A stretch of DNA of 25,148 nucleotides, taken from positions 1 through 25,148 of IMG/VR virus record IMGVR_UViG_3300013772_000256; one strand, 5' to 3'. The translations under genes were made by a program, and so were the position numbers. Source of the stretch: a virus. The notes under the pieces are model-generated. The model saw only the letters and a list, made by a program, of their open reading frames with translations, did no database searches and was not told the DNA's origin. Shown here one piece after another: positions 1 to 5,800 of this stretch; the first letter of the stretch is position 1, and each line of letters opens with the position of its first letter.

Positions 1-637
1 CATCTAAGCTGTCCAGCCTATACTTATTCCAGCCAGGCTCTTTTTGAGAATTAGCAGCGTACCCTGTTGGAATATTCGGATTAAAAACAAGTAAGATTCT
101 GCTGTTGCCTTGCAGGTTTCCTTCAATAGCGCTAAATATTGTTTCATTCACTCCCGATGCCTCAGTTATTATAAACATAGTATTTACAGCGTGAAAACCT
201 GACCATGCTTCCGGCGTATTTTCATCTGCTTTGAACCCGGTAAGAAACCATTCTTTCTCATCGGTGCGAATATCATAACCAACTAATCTACCTGGCAAAT
301 ACTTGGCTTTTCTAAAGAGCCGTGTAAATTCAGGTACCATAATATTTCCGACTTGCCTATCTGTAGGAGCCGTTAATGCTACTTTTGTATTCTCAATAAG
401 GTTGCCCTTTTCATCCCATTTCGGAGTAAGGTAAAGGAAACAAATAGCAGCTACGGCACTCACAAAGTCTTTTCCCCTTGCTGTTCCGCTGGCTACCGAC
501 GTTCTTGAATTGTATTGACAGCTTGAAAGTATTGCCTGCTGTTCCGGATCTAAATTTACATGAAGCATTTCACGCGCAAATAGATTCCAGTCTTTGCTCC
601 ACGATATAAATTTAGATTTAACTTCATCATCTTTCAT
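1..637 (-). CDS. terL: Terminase large subunit, N-terminal ATPase part (cut by window edge)
   Basis: This is the DNA-packaging motor ATPase that translocates phage DNA into the prohead. The reading frame is open from an ATG at 637 to the window edge, giving 212 residues. A Walker A-like loop SGTARGKD lies at about residues 50-57. A Walker B-like strand followed by the family signature EASGV lies at about 154-163 (MFIITEASGV), and a later ...FNPN segment resembles motif III of this terminase group. The Walker B position before the catalytic Glu is Thr where Asp is usual. The C-terminal nuclease domain would lie beyond base 1. The start overlaps the end of the small-subunit gene by 11 bases, as expected for a terS-terL pair. 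Identity rests on this motif order and on the neighbour. Confidence 0.88.
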   Translation of the reverse strand, partial: MKDDEVKSKFISWSKDWNLFAREMLHVNLDPEQQAILSSCQYNSRTSVASGTARGKDFVSAVAAICFLYLTPKWDEKGNLIENTKVALTAPTDRQVGNIMVPEFTRLFRKAKYLPGRLVGYDIRTDEKEWFLTGFKADENTPEAWSGFHAVNTMFIITEASGVNETIFSAIEGNLQGNSRILLVFNPNIPTGYAANSQKEPGWNKYRLDSLD

Positions 638-1082
638 TTGAAGTTTCTTTTAGAAAATCCAAGAATCCTTTAACGGTAACTTCCGATTTATCCGGCTCTT
701 TATTCCACTTTTCATGTTTTCTTTGTTTAAGCCAAAAAGCCATTGCTGCGGTATCCGGCGGTAATTCGGTTTCTGTCGTTACAACCTCTTCCCCGAATAT
801 TTCTCCCGTTTCTTTATTGCGAAGCTGTTTGGTTGTAGTGCTTTTTACCTTTAGCCCGATAGCTCTTTTAAATAAAGAACTTTCAACATAGAAGTTTAAC
901 GGTTTTCTTCCCTTTTTTAATGCTTCGGTAAGTTTCGGACGCAAGTTCTTTAATTCACTAAAATAAGTCTTATTATAGCCAATTTTTCCCGCAATCTGCA
1001 TATCGTCAAGCCCATCTCTTGCCATTTCTTCAATCATGTTTAGATTGTCCTTATCGTCAAAGTCAAACTTTAGCCTGCTCAT
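627..1082 (-). CDS. terS: Terminase small subunit-like protein
   Basis: A 151-residue protein likely to recognise phage DNA and load the large terminase. The N-terminal 50 residues look like a helix-turn-helix (DGLDDMQIAGKIGYNKTYFS). The middle has the RAIGLKVK segment followed by a charged beta region, and the C-terminal part carries LPPDTAAMAFWLKQRK, a pattern typical of small terminases of this family. It lies directly upstream of terL with a short overlap, and its ATG overlaps the stop of the ParB-like gene as ATGA, suggesting translational coupling. Length is normal for the family. An unrelated HTH regulator is possible but unlikely given the C-terminal signature and position. Confidence 0.82.
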   Translation of the reverse strand: MSRLKFDFDDKDNLNMIEEMARDGLDDMQIAGKIGYNKTYFSELKNLRPKLTEALKKGRKPLNFYVESSLFKRAIGLKVKSTTTKQLRNKETGEIFGEEVVTTETELPPDTAAMAFWLKQRKHEKWNKEPDKSEVTVKGFLDFLKETSNER

Positions 1083-1759
1083 ATAAATTCAATCATTTTA
1101 CTTAATACTTCGCCTTTTACAAAACGTTCATCTTCGCTTATTCCTGCGCGCTTCATAAAAGCTACTTTATTTTTATAATTATCGAATGTTACCGAAAAAT
1201 AAGGTTCACCCTCCCATTCACTTTCTAATTTTTCCTTGTATTTTTTCTTTTTTTCTTTTACGGCAGCTTTCCTTTCTTCTAACGGCCTTTGAGTTTCAAT
1301 AATATCATTAATTGCATCAGATATTATTTCGGTTTCTCTTTCCATTTCCACTCCAATGATATTTAAGTCTATCTCATCTAAACCGGCTGCTTTGTAATCA
1401 ATTTCAGAAAGAAGGTCTTTCATAATCTCTAAATCAAATTCACCTTGTACAGTGGAGGAGTTCATAAAAACATTCTGCTCTTTTTCTTCTTTGTCGGAAA
1501 GATTTATGATTTCTACCCTGATTTGATAATCTTTATTCTTTTCCAATGCATCCAATGCTTTTAACCTTTGGTGCCCTGAAACAAGATTTCCCGTTTGTTC
1601 ATTCCAAACTATGCCTCCCATTAATCCACGCTCTTTGATGTTTTTCTTAATGGCCGCCAAAGCCTTATCGCTTATGAATCTTGGATTATAAGGAGCGTTC
1701 TTTATCTGGCTTCTTTTAATAACTCTATAATCAGTCTGGTACTTTGTTGTCGTATTCAT
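1079..1759 (-). CDS. ParB-like (ParB/sulfiredoxin fold) nuclease-domain protein
   Basis: A 226-residue protein with a ParB-type N-terminal domain: the NPR segment (about 25-27) and the signature SGHQRL (61-66), followed by an acidic helical part with DLEIMKDLLSEIDY and a highly charged Lys/Glu region near 165-180. Phage and island ParB-like proteins with this motif often bind or cut DNA or hydrolyse nucleotides; the substrate here cannot be told. The gene is followed by terS with an ATGA overlap and preceded, after 25 bases, by a PAPS-reductase-like gene. Such pairs resemble the IbrB/IbrA pair of Escherichia coli in domain content. It is not a plasmid-type ParB: there is no HTH partner domain and no ParA nearby. 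Confidence 0.8.
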   Translation of the reverse strand: MNTTTKYQTDYRVIKRSQIKNAPYNPRFISDKALAAIKKNIKERGLMGGIVWNEQTGNLVSGHQRLKALDALEKNKDYQIRVEIINLSDKEEKEQNVFMNSSTVQGEFDLEIMKDLLSEIDYKAAGLDEIDLNIIGVEMERETEIISDAINDIIETQRPLEERKAAVKEKKKKYKEKLESEWEGEPYFSVTFDNYKNKVAFMKRAGISEDERFVKGEVLSKMIEFI

Positions 1760-1784
1760 ATAAAATTCTTTCAGATAACGGAAA

Positions 1785-2414
1785 CTATTTTAGTATTTTT
1801 CTTAAGTCATTGCGGTAGTGATCTCTTAAATATAGATAACAATCTAAATTAAAGCCAACGCCATTACTTCTTTTGTCTCCGTAATTTATTGGTTGAGGTA
1901 GCCGGTTTCTTTTTATATAACGTAAAACATCCGCCTTGCTCCAATTCGACAAAGGATAAACTTTATCCGTTTTACTTATCCCCTCAAGTTCATAACCATT
2001 TAGCGTAAGCCTTCTATTTAACCCATCGTCCTTTTTCCATCCATAAAATGTGTAACCACAATTTAATTTTATTCTTATCGCCTCATCAATATCTGAAAGA
2101 GTTGTTTTACGTTTAATATTCTTATTAGGTGTGCAATAAATACCGTTCTTATAAATTTGAGAAAGTCCGTAATGCGGAACTTGAGTAAACTTAATATTAA
2201 AATATTTGCCCTGGCTCCACTTTATATATTTCGTTATATGCTCTAAATCTTTAACAAAATACATAAACACACATTCGACCTGTTCAAATTTTTTAGCTAA
2301 TAAATCGAGCAAAACAATAGAATCTTTGCCGCCGGAATAAAAAAGTATAACACGGTTCGTTTTTAGGCTAACCGTGTTAATTACATAGTTGGCGTGTTCA
2401 AAAGGATTAACCAC
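1785..2414 (-). CDS. PAPS reductase-like PP-loop protein (IbrA-like)
   Basis: A 209-residue ATP pyrophosphatase-type protein. The PP-loop SGGKDS lies at residues 27-32 after a beta strand (RVILFY), followed by LLDLL. The rest (VFMYFVKDLEH, YGWKKDDGLNRR, VYPLSNWSKADVLRYI) fits the phosphoadenosine phosphosulfate reductase family as found in phages, where the true substrate is usually unknown. The annotated start is a GTG at 2414. From memory of the family I expect about ten more N-terminal residues. The same frame is open upstream (encoding KHVEAPRLQ just before the GTG) but has no usable start codon. A 25-codon ORF in another frame supplies an ATG at 2484, so an N-terminal frameshift is possible. 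It precedes the ParB-like gene. Confidence 0.78.
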   Translation of the reverse strand: MVNPFEHANYVINTVSLKTNRVILFYSGGKDSIVLLDLLAKKFEQVECVFMYFVKDLEHITKYIKWSQGKYFNIKFTQVPHYGLSQIYKNGIYCTPNKNIKRKTTLSDIDEAIRIKLNCGYTFYGWKKDDGLNRRLTLNGYELEGISKTDKVYPLSNWSKADVLRYIKRNRLPQPINYGDKRSNGVGFNLDCYLYLRDHYRNDLRKILK

Positions 2415-2484
2415 TTGAAGCCGCGGCGCCTCTACGTGCTTTAATTTGGCGCGATGTTAAAATTTGACCTCTTCTACGTCTCAT
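2407..2484 (-). CDS. Short basic ORF ahead of the PP-loop gene (possible displaced N-terminus)
   Basis: A 25-codon frame from an ATG at 2484 to a TAA at 2407-2409. It begins MRRRRGQILTSRQIK, is Arg-rich, and overlaps the GTG start of the PAPS-reductase-like gene in another frame. It may be a leader peptide, the true N-terminus of the downstream protein separated by a +1 frameshift, or chance. There is no clear ribosome-binding site. Low confidence. Confidence 0.2.
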   Translation of the reverse strand: MRRRRGQILTSRQIKARRGAAASSG

Positions 2485-2514
2485 AACATTTGAATTTAAA
2501 AGTGAATAAAATAC

Positions 2515-2790
2515 TTATAATAATTGCACCTCGCCTAAGCTGATTGCATAACTAATATCTTTTGAATTATTACTCCATTCGGCAACTGGAATCTTTTCAC
2601 AAACCCCATTAAACCCAACCTTTATTCTTCTCGCACTTTTTGAATATCCATGCTGAAAAATTATATCATCATACCTTTTACCAATTAATCTTTTTGTCCA
2701 GAAGGGCTTAATTTCCCGATACTCTTCTTTTTTTTCACCAGAGGCGATCATATCAAACCAATTACCTTTTAAAATAAGAAATAGCGTCAT
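2515..2790 (-). CDS. ASCH-domain protein
   Basis: A 91-residue single-domain protein. The start LILKGNWFDMIASGEKKEEYR and the following PFWTKRL match the ASCH fold, a PUA-like beta barrel thought to bind RNA or modified nucleotides. Small phage ASCH proteins are common, but their substrates are mostly unknown. It starts at an ATG at 2790 after an AT-rich gap of 125 bases (2791-2915) in which I see no convincing promoter. The downstream gene is the PAPS-reductase-like protein. The family call is fairly firm; no biochemical role is claimed. Confidence 0.75.
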   Translation of the reverse strand: MTLFLILKGNWFDMIASGEKKEEYREIKPFWTKRLIGKRYDDIIFQHGYSKSARRIKVGFNGVCEKIPVAEWSNNSKDISYAISLGEVQLL

Positions 2791-2915
2791 ATATATAATT
2801 ATTATACTAAATATACTAATTATTTTAATAACTAAAAAATTTATTTTATACCAGCGAAGATAATGGCTATATAAGGTCTAAAAGTTATAAATTAGTAACA
2901 TAATGAGTTTGGTTA

Positions 2916-3356
2916 CTATTTTATGATCTCATCCATCGAAAGGATAACATCTGATTTAAAGTCATCATAAACATTAAGCCTTACAATTACTGTACTTATG
3001 CTTTGACTGATCCATGTGCGGTGAACCTTTAAAACCTTTGAAAGCTGGATGCATAATCTCCTTCTCATTTTTGTTTGACTAAGAGATATAAGATCCGGGT
3101 TATACAGTTTGATGATGATAGCAAGGAATACAAGCCTGAGATACACGTATTCCTTTTTTGTCCGTGTAGCTGAATTAATGGAAGCAATGCCTTTTAACTT
3201 GCAGAATTTTGTAAAAAGGTCGGGTATCTGAGTAATATCCTTTTTCAATGGTTTAATATCTTCAATACTTTTAAGAAGGCGCAAGGCAATTTCCGGACTT
3301 AACTGATGAGTCATGATGCCAATGTTTCGATAATCAAGGGATGATAATGTGGTCAT
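2916..3356 (-). CDS. Putative DNA-binding protein with DnaA domain IV-like C-terminus
   Basis: A 146-residue protein, mostly helical and basic. The C-terminal half (RLVFLAIIIKLYNPDLI..., LCIQLSKVLKVHRTWISQSI, NVYDDF) has the spacing of a helix-turn-helix in which ISQSI would be the recognition helix, reminiscent of DnaA domain IV-like proteins of Bacteroidetes phages. No ATPase motif is present. An alternative start is Met15. It follows the DUF1064 gene by 14 bases. A role in early regulation or replication is inference. Confidence 0.55.
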   Translation of the reverse strand: MTTLSSLDYRNIGIMTHQLSPEIALRLLKSIEDIKPLKKDITQIPDLFTKFCKLKGIASINSATRTKKEYVYLRLVFLAIIIKLYNPDLISLSQTKMRRRLCIQLSKVLKVHRTWISQSISTVIVRLNVYDDFKSDVILSMDEIIK

Positions 3357-3370
3357 AAGTAGTTGGGTCT

Positions 3371-3790
3371 TTACGTTTCTTTAATTTCAATATTGTATTT
3401 ATCCTTTAATAATTTTCGCTTCATGATGTAAACTGGCAACTTTCGTGTCATTTCCGATTTTACATCCTCAATAATTTGCTTCCCGGTTTTTGCATCCCAA
3501 TACACGAAGTCGGCCAGATATTCACATTTCCTTTCTGTTTCATTAGCTTCAATCAAGAGGAAAGGTTTTTGTAATTCCAGTAATCCTATCTCGCCGGCCT
3601 TTTTTAAAAGTTTTAATTCTATAAATCTTTTTGCCTCTTTTTCTGAATGAAAAACGATTCCATCTACTTCGCATTTATTATTCCCGTACTTTGATTTCTT
3701 TATCCTTTTCCCGGTGTCGGCAAAAAGATGATCATTCAGCCGTGAGCAGGAAGATTTTTTAAGAGATTCTATAGTGAAGGAAGTTTTCAA
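3371..3790 (-). CDS. DUF1064 family putative endonuclease
   Basis: A 139-residue protein matching DUF1064, a phage family with a restriction-endonuclease-like core. Visible signatures are SKYGNNK near residue 33, the FHSEKEAKRFIELK helix, YLADFVYWD (Asp of the nuclease core) and IIEDVKSEMTR (the D-V-K element), ending with a YIMKRKLLK helix. It may process DNA during replication or packaging. Its frame opens with a TTG at 3790 that overlaps the stop of the upstream ribbon-helix-helix gene as TTGA, so a non-ATG start with translational coupling is likely; there is no ATG ahead of the conserved part. Confidence 0.75.
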   Translation of the reverse strand: MKTSFTIESLKKSSCSRLNDHLFADTGKRIKKSKYGNNKCEVDGIVFHSEKEAKRFIELKLLKKAGEIGLLELQKPFLLIEANETERKCEYLADFVYWDAKTGKQIIEDVKSEMTRKLPVYIMKRKLLKDKYNIEIKET

Positions 3791-3942
3791 AACGGTAATT
3801 TTTTTTCTTTTAAAAAACCTTCGCGTTCCATTTTTTCACGAATGGCGGCTCTAACAAATTCAGATTTTCGTTTCATTTTTTGCAGTACATCTACTGTATC
3901 ATCTGACAAACGGAAACGTAATATTTTTTTAAATGTTTTCAT
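3787..3942 (-). CDS. Small ribbon-helix-helix (CopG/MetJ-type) protein
   Basis: A 51-residue protein starting at an ATG at 3942 and ending with a TGA at 3787-3789. The sequence KILRFRLSDDTVDVLQKM, then KSEFVRAAIREKMERE, fits the beta strand-helix-helix of RHH repressors: alternating residues in the strand, a polar turn, and an S-E-F-V-R-x-A-I second helix. Such proteins dimerise and bind short palindromes. A 20-bp palindrome lies 14 bases ahead of its start. Its stop overlaps the TTG start of the DUF1064 gene. An autoregulator or early repressor is the natural inference; toxin-antitoxin use is not supported, since no toxin is adjacent. Confidence 0.7.
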   Translation of the reverse strand: MKTFKKILRFRLSDDTVDVLQKMKRKSEFVRAAIREKMEREGFLKEKKLPF

Positions 3943-3955
3943 ATAAAATGTCCTA

Positions 3956-3975
3956 CATTATTGCGTATAATAATG
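3956..3975. promoter_or_regulatory. Palindrome, candidate operator for the ribbon-helix-helix protein
   Basis: A perfect 7-bp inverted repeat with a 6-bp spacer (CATTATT-gcgtat-AATAATG). It lies between the end of the 67-residue gene (stop at 3978-3980) and the start of the ribbon-helix-helix gene (3942). Position and symmetry suit autoregulation, but binding is inferred only. Confidence 0.45.
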
Positions 3976-3977
3976 AG

Positions 3978-4181
3978 TTATACCTCATTGCTACCTTTGC
4001 GTTTCTTTACAGCTTTTGGCAACCTTTTTAGAGCGGCATTAATTTCTTTCAGTTCCTCTTTGCTAAAATCTATCGGATTATTCCGGCTATTAAAGCCACG
4101 AATTTTAAACTTATGGCTTTTAATGTGAGGTAAGAAGTCTGCAAAGAAACTATCTGCTTTTATGTATTTCCAAATGCTCAT
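3978..4181 (-). CDS. Hypothetical small protein (67 residues)
   Basis: I do not recognise this protein. It begins MSIWKYIKADSFFADFLPHI, then a short basic stretch, then a helix KEELKEINAALKRLPKAVKK, and it ends basic. There are no Cys pairs and no membrane segment. Its ATG overlaps the stop of the upstream 86-residue gene as ATGA, which supports it as a real, coupled gene. The candidate operator for the ribbon-helix-helix gene follows its stop. Confidence 0.5.
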   Translation of the reverse strand: MSIWKYIKADSFFADFLPHIKSHKFKIRGFNSRNNPIDFSKEELKEINAALKRLPKAVKKRKGSNEV

Positions 4182-4438
4182 TGTAAATATTTTGCGCCAA
4201 TCCTTATAGGGGAAGAGTACTTAAATTTACCTTCTTTTATATTCCTGATTGCCTCAGTAAGCGTAAATCCAATCCAAATACCGTCAATTGTCCATCCTGC
4301 ATCGGTAGCCCAATGTGAGGCATAAATAACAATTCCGTCATCAAAGTTATTTCTATACACCTCTCTTAATGCGTTTACTAATGGATGACCTGGCTTTTCC
4401 TTCACGTAAAAACTGATATAAGAGTGCCCCTTTTTCAT
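4178..4438 (-). CDS. Hypothetical protein (86 residues)
   Basis: Unrecognised small protein with a compact alpha/beta look: YISFYVKEKPGHPLVNALRE, then IVIYASHWATDAGWTIDGIW and a helix LTEAIRNIKEGKFK. The start chosen is the ATG at 4438, which overlaps the stop of the upstream gene as ATGA; the frame extends six bases further to a TTG, which is less likely. Its stop overlaps the next ATG in the same way. No function is proposed. Confidence 0.5.
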   Translation of the reverse strand: MKKGHSYISFYVKEKPGHPLVNALREVYRNNFDDGIVIYASHWATDAGWTIDGIWIGFTLTEAIRNIKEGKFKYSSPIRIGAKYLQ

Positions 4439-4638
4439 AACCAATCCAATTTTGATACTGCATAAAAAAATTGCTCATATATAATATTAGTTGCTTTTTT
4501 ATTGTATTTTTTTTCGATTCTTTTTATAATGCGAATCAACTCTTTATTCTTATTCATAAATTCTGTTGCTTGGATCATATTATATCGCTTCCAAATCTTT
4601 TCTTCTACCTGATATTTATATGATACTAAATGTTCCAT
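4435..4638 (-). CDS. Hypothetical small basic protein (67 residues)
   Basis: Unrecognised. A short, Lys-rich helical protein with aromatic residues throughout (MEHLVSYKYQVEEKIWKRY..., ELIRIIKRIEKKYNKK). It is the first gene after a likely promoter (4643-4674) and is translationally coupled to the next gene by ATGA. This position suggests it heads a transcript that includes the small early genes down to the terminase. Confidence 0.5.
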   Translation of the reverse strand: MEHLVSYKYQVEEKIWKRYNMIQATEFMNKNKELIRIIKRIEKKYNKKATNIIYEQFFYAVSKLDWL

Positions 4639-4642
4639 ATAG

Positions 4643-4674
4643 CTAAGTTACGGAAACTTTTTAGTTTCACAAAA
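4643..4674 (-). promoter_or_regulatory. Candidate Bacteroidetes-type promoter
   Basis: On the minus strand a TTTTG (4674-4670) is followed after 19 bases by TAACTTAG (4650-4643), one mismatch from the Bacteroidetes -7 consensus TAnnTTTG; the spacing suits the -33/-7 layout known for this phylum. The ATG of the 67-residue gene starts four bases further on, so the leader would be very short. A hairpin GAAACT-tttt-AGTTTC (4653-4668) lies between the two boxes. Not tested experimentally. Confidence 0.4.
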
Positions 4675-4700
4675 TTTATTTTTCAAGCTACCCGCAACGA

Positions 4701-4830
4701 GGTATAACATTCGGCTTTCTGATACGGGGCTGACGAATAAATTCTGAACATTTTTTCTCTAATCGGCTTTAGTGCTGGGTCGGCTGACGTTCACTGAATC
4801 CCCGCATCAGAAAGCCGCCGGACGTTATCG
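4701..4830. repeat. Palindromic element 1 (long imperfect inverted repeat)
   Basis: An 18-base arm (CGGCTTTCTGATACGGGG, 4712-4729) has a near-perfect inverted partner at about 4799-4816, with one mismatch. ATAAC (4704-4708) and GTTAT (4824-4828) lie at the outer edges. The interior carries GGGGCTGAC (4726-4734) and GGCTGACGTTC (4782-4792), both also present with similar spacing in element 2. It fills the 210-base gap between two genes and encodes nothing obvious. It could be a structured RNA, a REP-like palindrome or a recombination site. Confidence 0.6.
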
Positions 4831-4848
4831 GTCAGCACTACCCGACTT

Positions 4849-5127
4849 TTAACGATAAATCTTAATTTGAAAATGTTTTTGAGTAGCCTTCCTTACTTCT
4901 CTTTTAGAAGCGTTTTTATTTGACTTTTTAAAATCAATAGCCCATTGCCTCATTTCTGTTAATTCATTTGCTGATGGAATGCGTAAATAATCAGGAACAT
5001 CTTTGTTTGATAGGTCGTTGCTGTTTTTAACGGAAAGTGTTTCCATTTTCTTTTTTACAATTTCTTTTTTATCAAATGGATTTTTGAACGCTTCTGATAG
5101 CAATTCTGTAAAATTTCTTTCTTGCAT
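4849..5127 (-). CDS. Hypothetical protein (92 residues)
   Basis: Unrecognised. It begins MQERNFTELLSEAFKNPFDK, has a polar middle (SVKNSNDLSNKD), and then a helical basic C-terminal half (ELTEMRQWAIDFKKSNKNASKREVRKATQKHF) that could bind nucleic acid. Four bases separate it from the upstream gene, so it belongs to the same transcript. The palindromic element 1 follows its stop. Confidence 0.5.
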   Translation of the reverse strand: MQERNFTELLSEAFKNPFDKKEIVKKKMETLSVKNSNDLSNKDVPDYLRIPSANELTEMRQWAIDFKKSNKNASKREVRKATQKHFQIKIYR

Positions 5128-5131
5128 TTTT

Positions 5132-5380
5132 TTATGATTTTTTGGTTAAAAATTCTTTTTCATCACCCTCATTATAAGGGTCAAGTTTCACGGCATAGCC
5201 AGAAGCTAATTGTATCTTCTTTAATGCATCCGTTGCCGTTTCAAACATATCTTTCATCATTGTTCTTGCTTCTGCGTTGAAAGGCATTGTTTGATTTGTT
5301 CTCATGGCTGTATTATCTTCTATGAAGGTTTCTAAAGCCATGTGAATTACTTTTACTTCTTTTGGTGTTAATGCGTTCAT
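5132..5380 (-). CDS. Hypothetical helical protein (82 residues)
   Basis: Unrecognised, mostly helical (LTPKEVKVIHMALETFIEDN, then EARTMMKDMFETATDALKKI). It resembles small conserved phage proteins of unknown role only in general character. The stop lies four bases before the start of the 92-residue gene. No motif supports a function. Confidence 0.5.
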   Translation of the reverse strand: MNALTPKEVKVIHMALETFIEDNTAMRTNQTMPFNAEARTMMKDMFETATDALKKIQLASGYAVKLDPYNEGDEKEFLTKKS

Positions 5381-5401
5381 GTATTTTAAATTTTGACGTT
5401 A

Positions 5402-5608
5402 CTAATTAATTGCCCGTGCCGAACCGATAACAATCGGTTTTGGGCAAGTGGGGCTGACCTGCAAATTATCAGCAGTAGAATCGCTATTTTGCTGCGGTTC
5501 AGGCTGACGTTCTTTAATGTTCTTTAGATTCATAATATTGATTTTTTGTTCGTTTACTATCACCAATGCAGTGACATTTGTTTTTATTTTACGTTTTGAA
5601 TAATCCAT
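5402..5608 (-). CDS. Doubtful ORF reading through palindromic element 2
   Basis: A 68-residue frame whose ATG at 5608 overlaps the end of the preceding gene by 20 bases. A second ATG lies at 5533 (MNLKNIKERQPEPQQ...). Most of the C-terminal half is encoded by element 2, including the hairpin that gives CPKPIVIGSARAIN at the end. The composition is low in complexity and no family is recognisable. It may be a real short protein that absorbed the repeat, or an accidental frame through a non-coding element. Confidence 0.3.
   Translation of the reverse strand: MDYSKRKIKTNVTALVIVNEQKINIMNLKNIKERQPEPQQNSDSTADNLQVSPTCPKPIVIGSARAIN
5424..5523. repeat. Palindromic element 2, related to element 1
   Basis: It shares with element 1 the blocks ATAACAwTCGGyTTT (5427-5441), GGGGCTGAC (5450-5458) and GGCTGACGTTC (5502-5512), in the same order. 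Spacing from the second to the third block is 52 bases here and 56 in element 1. On its left edge AACCGAT-aaca-ATCGGTT makes a tight hairpin, enclosed by TTGCCC and GGGCAA. The sequence between blocks differs from element 1, so this is not a recent duplicate. Confidence 0.5.
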
Positions 5609-5792
5609 CCAGCTCTTCCCGGATTCTACCTATCTGTTCACTTTTTTTATCTTCCTCCATCTCAAGCAATGATTTTTCCAGTTTCATAATATTGTAGAGC
5701 CGCTCTGCCTTTCCCAACAAATCCGGAATGTGTCCCGGAAATTCATTCTTCAACTGCTCAGCGATTACCTGTATCATCTCACGATCTTTCAT
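5589..5792 (-). CDS. Hypothetical helical protein (67 residues)
   Basis: Unrecognised short helical protein: MIQVIAEQLKNEFPGHIPDL, then LYNIMKLEKSLLEMEEDKKSEQI, which suits a short coiled coil. It starts eight bases after the dnaB-type helicase gene and is probably co-transcribed with it. A helicase accessory role is possible but not shown by the sequence. Confidence 0.5.
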   Translation of the reverse strand: MKDREMIQVIAEQLKNEFPGHIPDLLGKAERLYNIMKLEKSLLEMEEDKKSEQIGRIREELDGLFKT

Positions 5793-5800
5793 AAAAAATA

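Noticed and set aside
4701-5523. Integron cassette flanked by attC sites
   Set aside because: The inverted-repeat layout is suggestive, but the core sites GTATAAC and GTTATCG do not meet the RYYYAAC/GTTRRRY consensus and no integrase is seen; kept only as one of several explanations.
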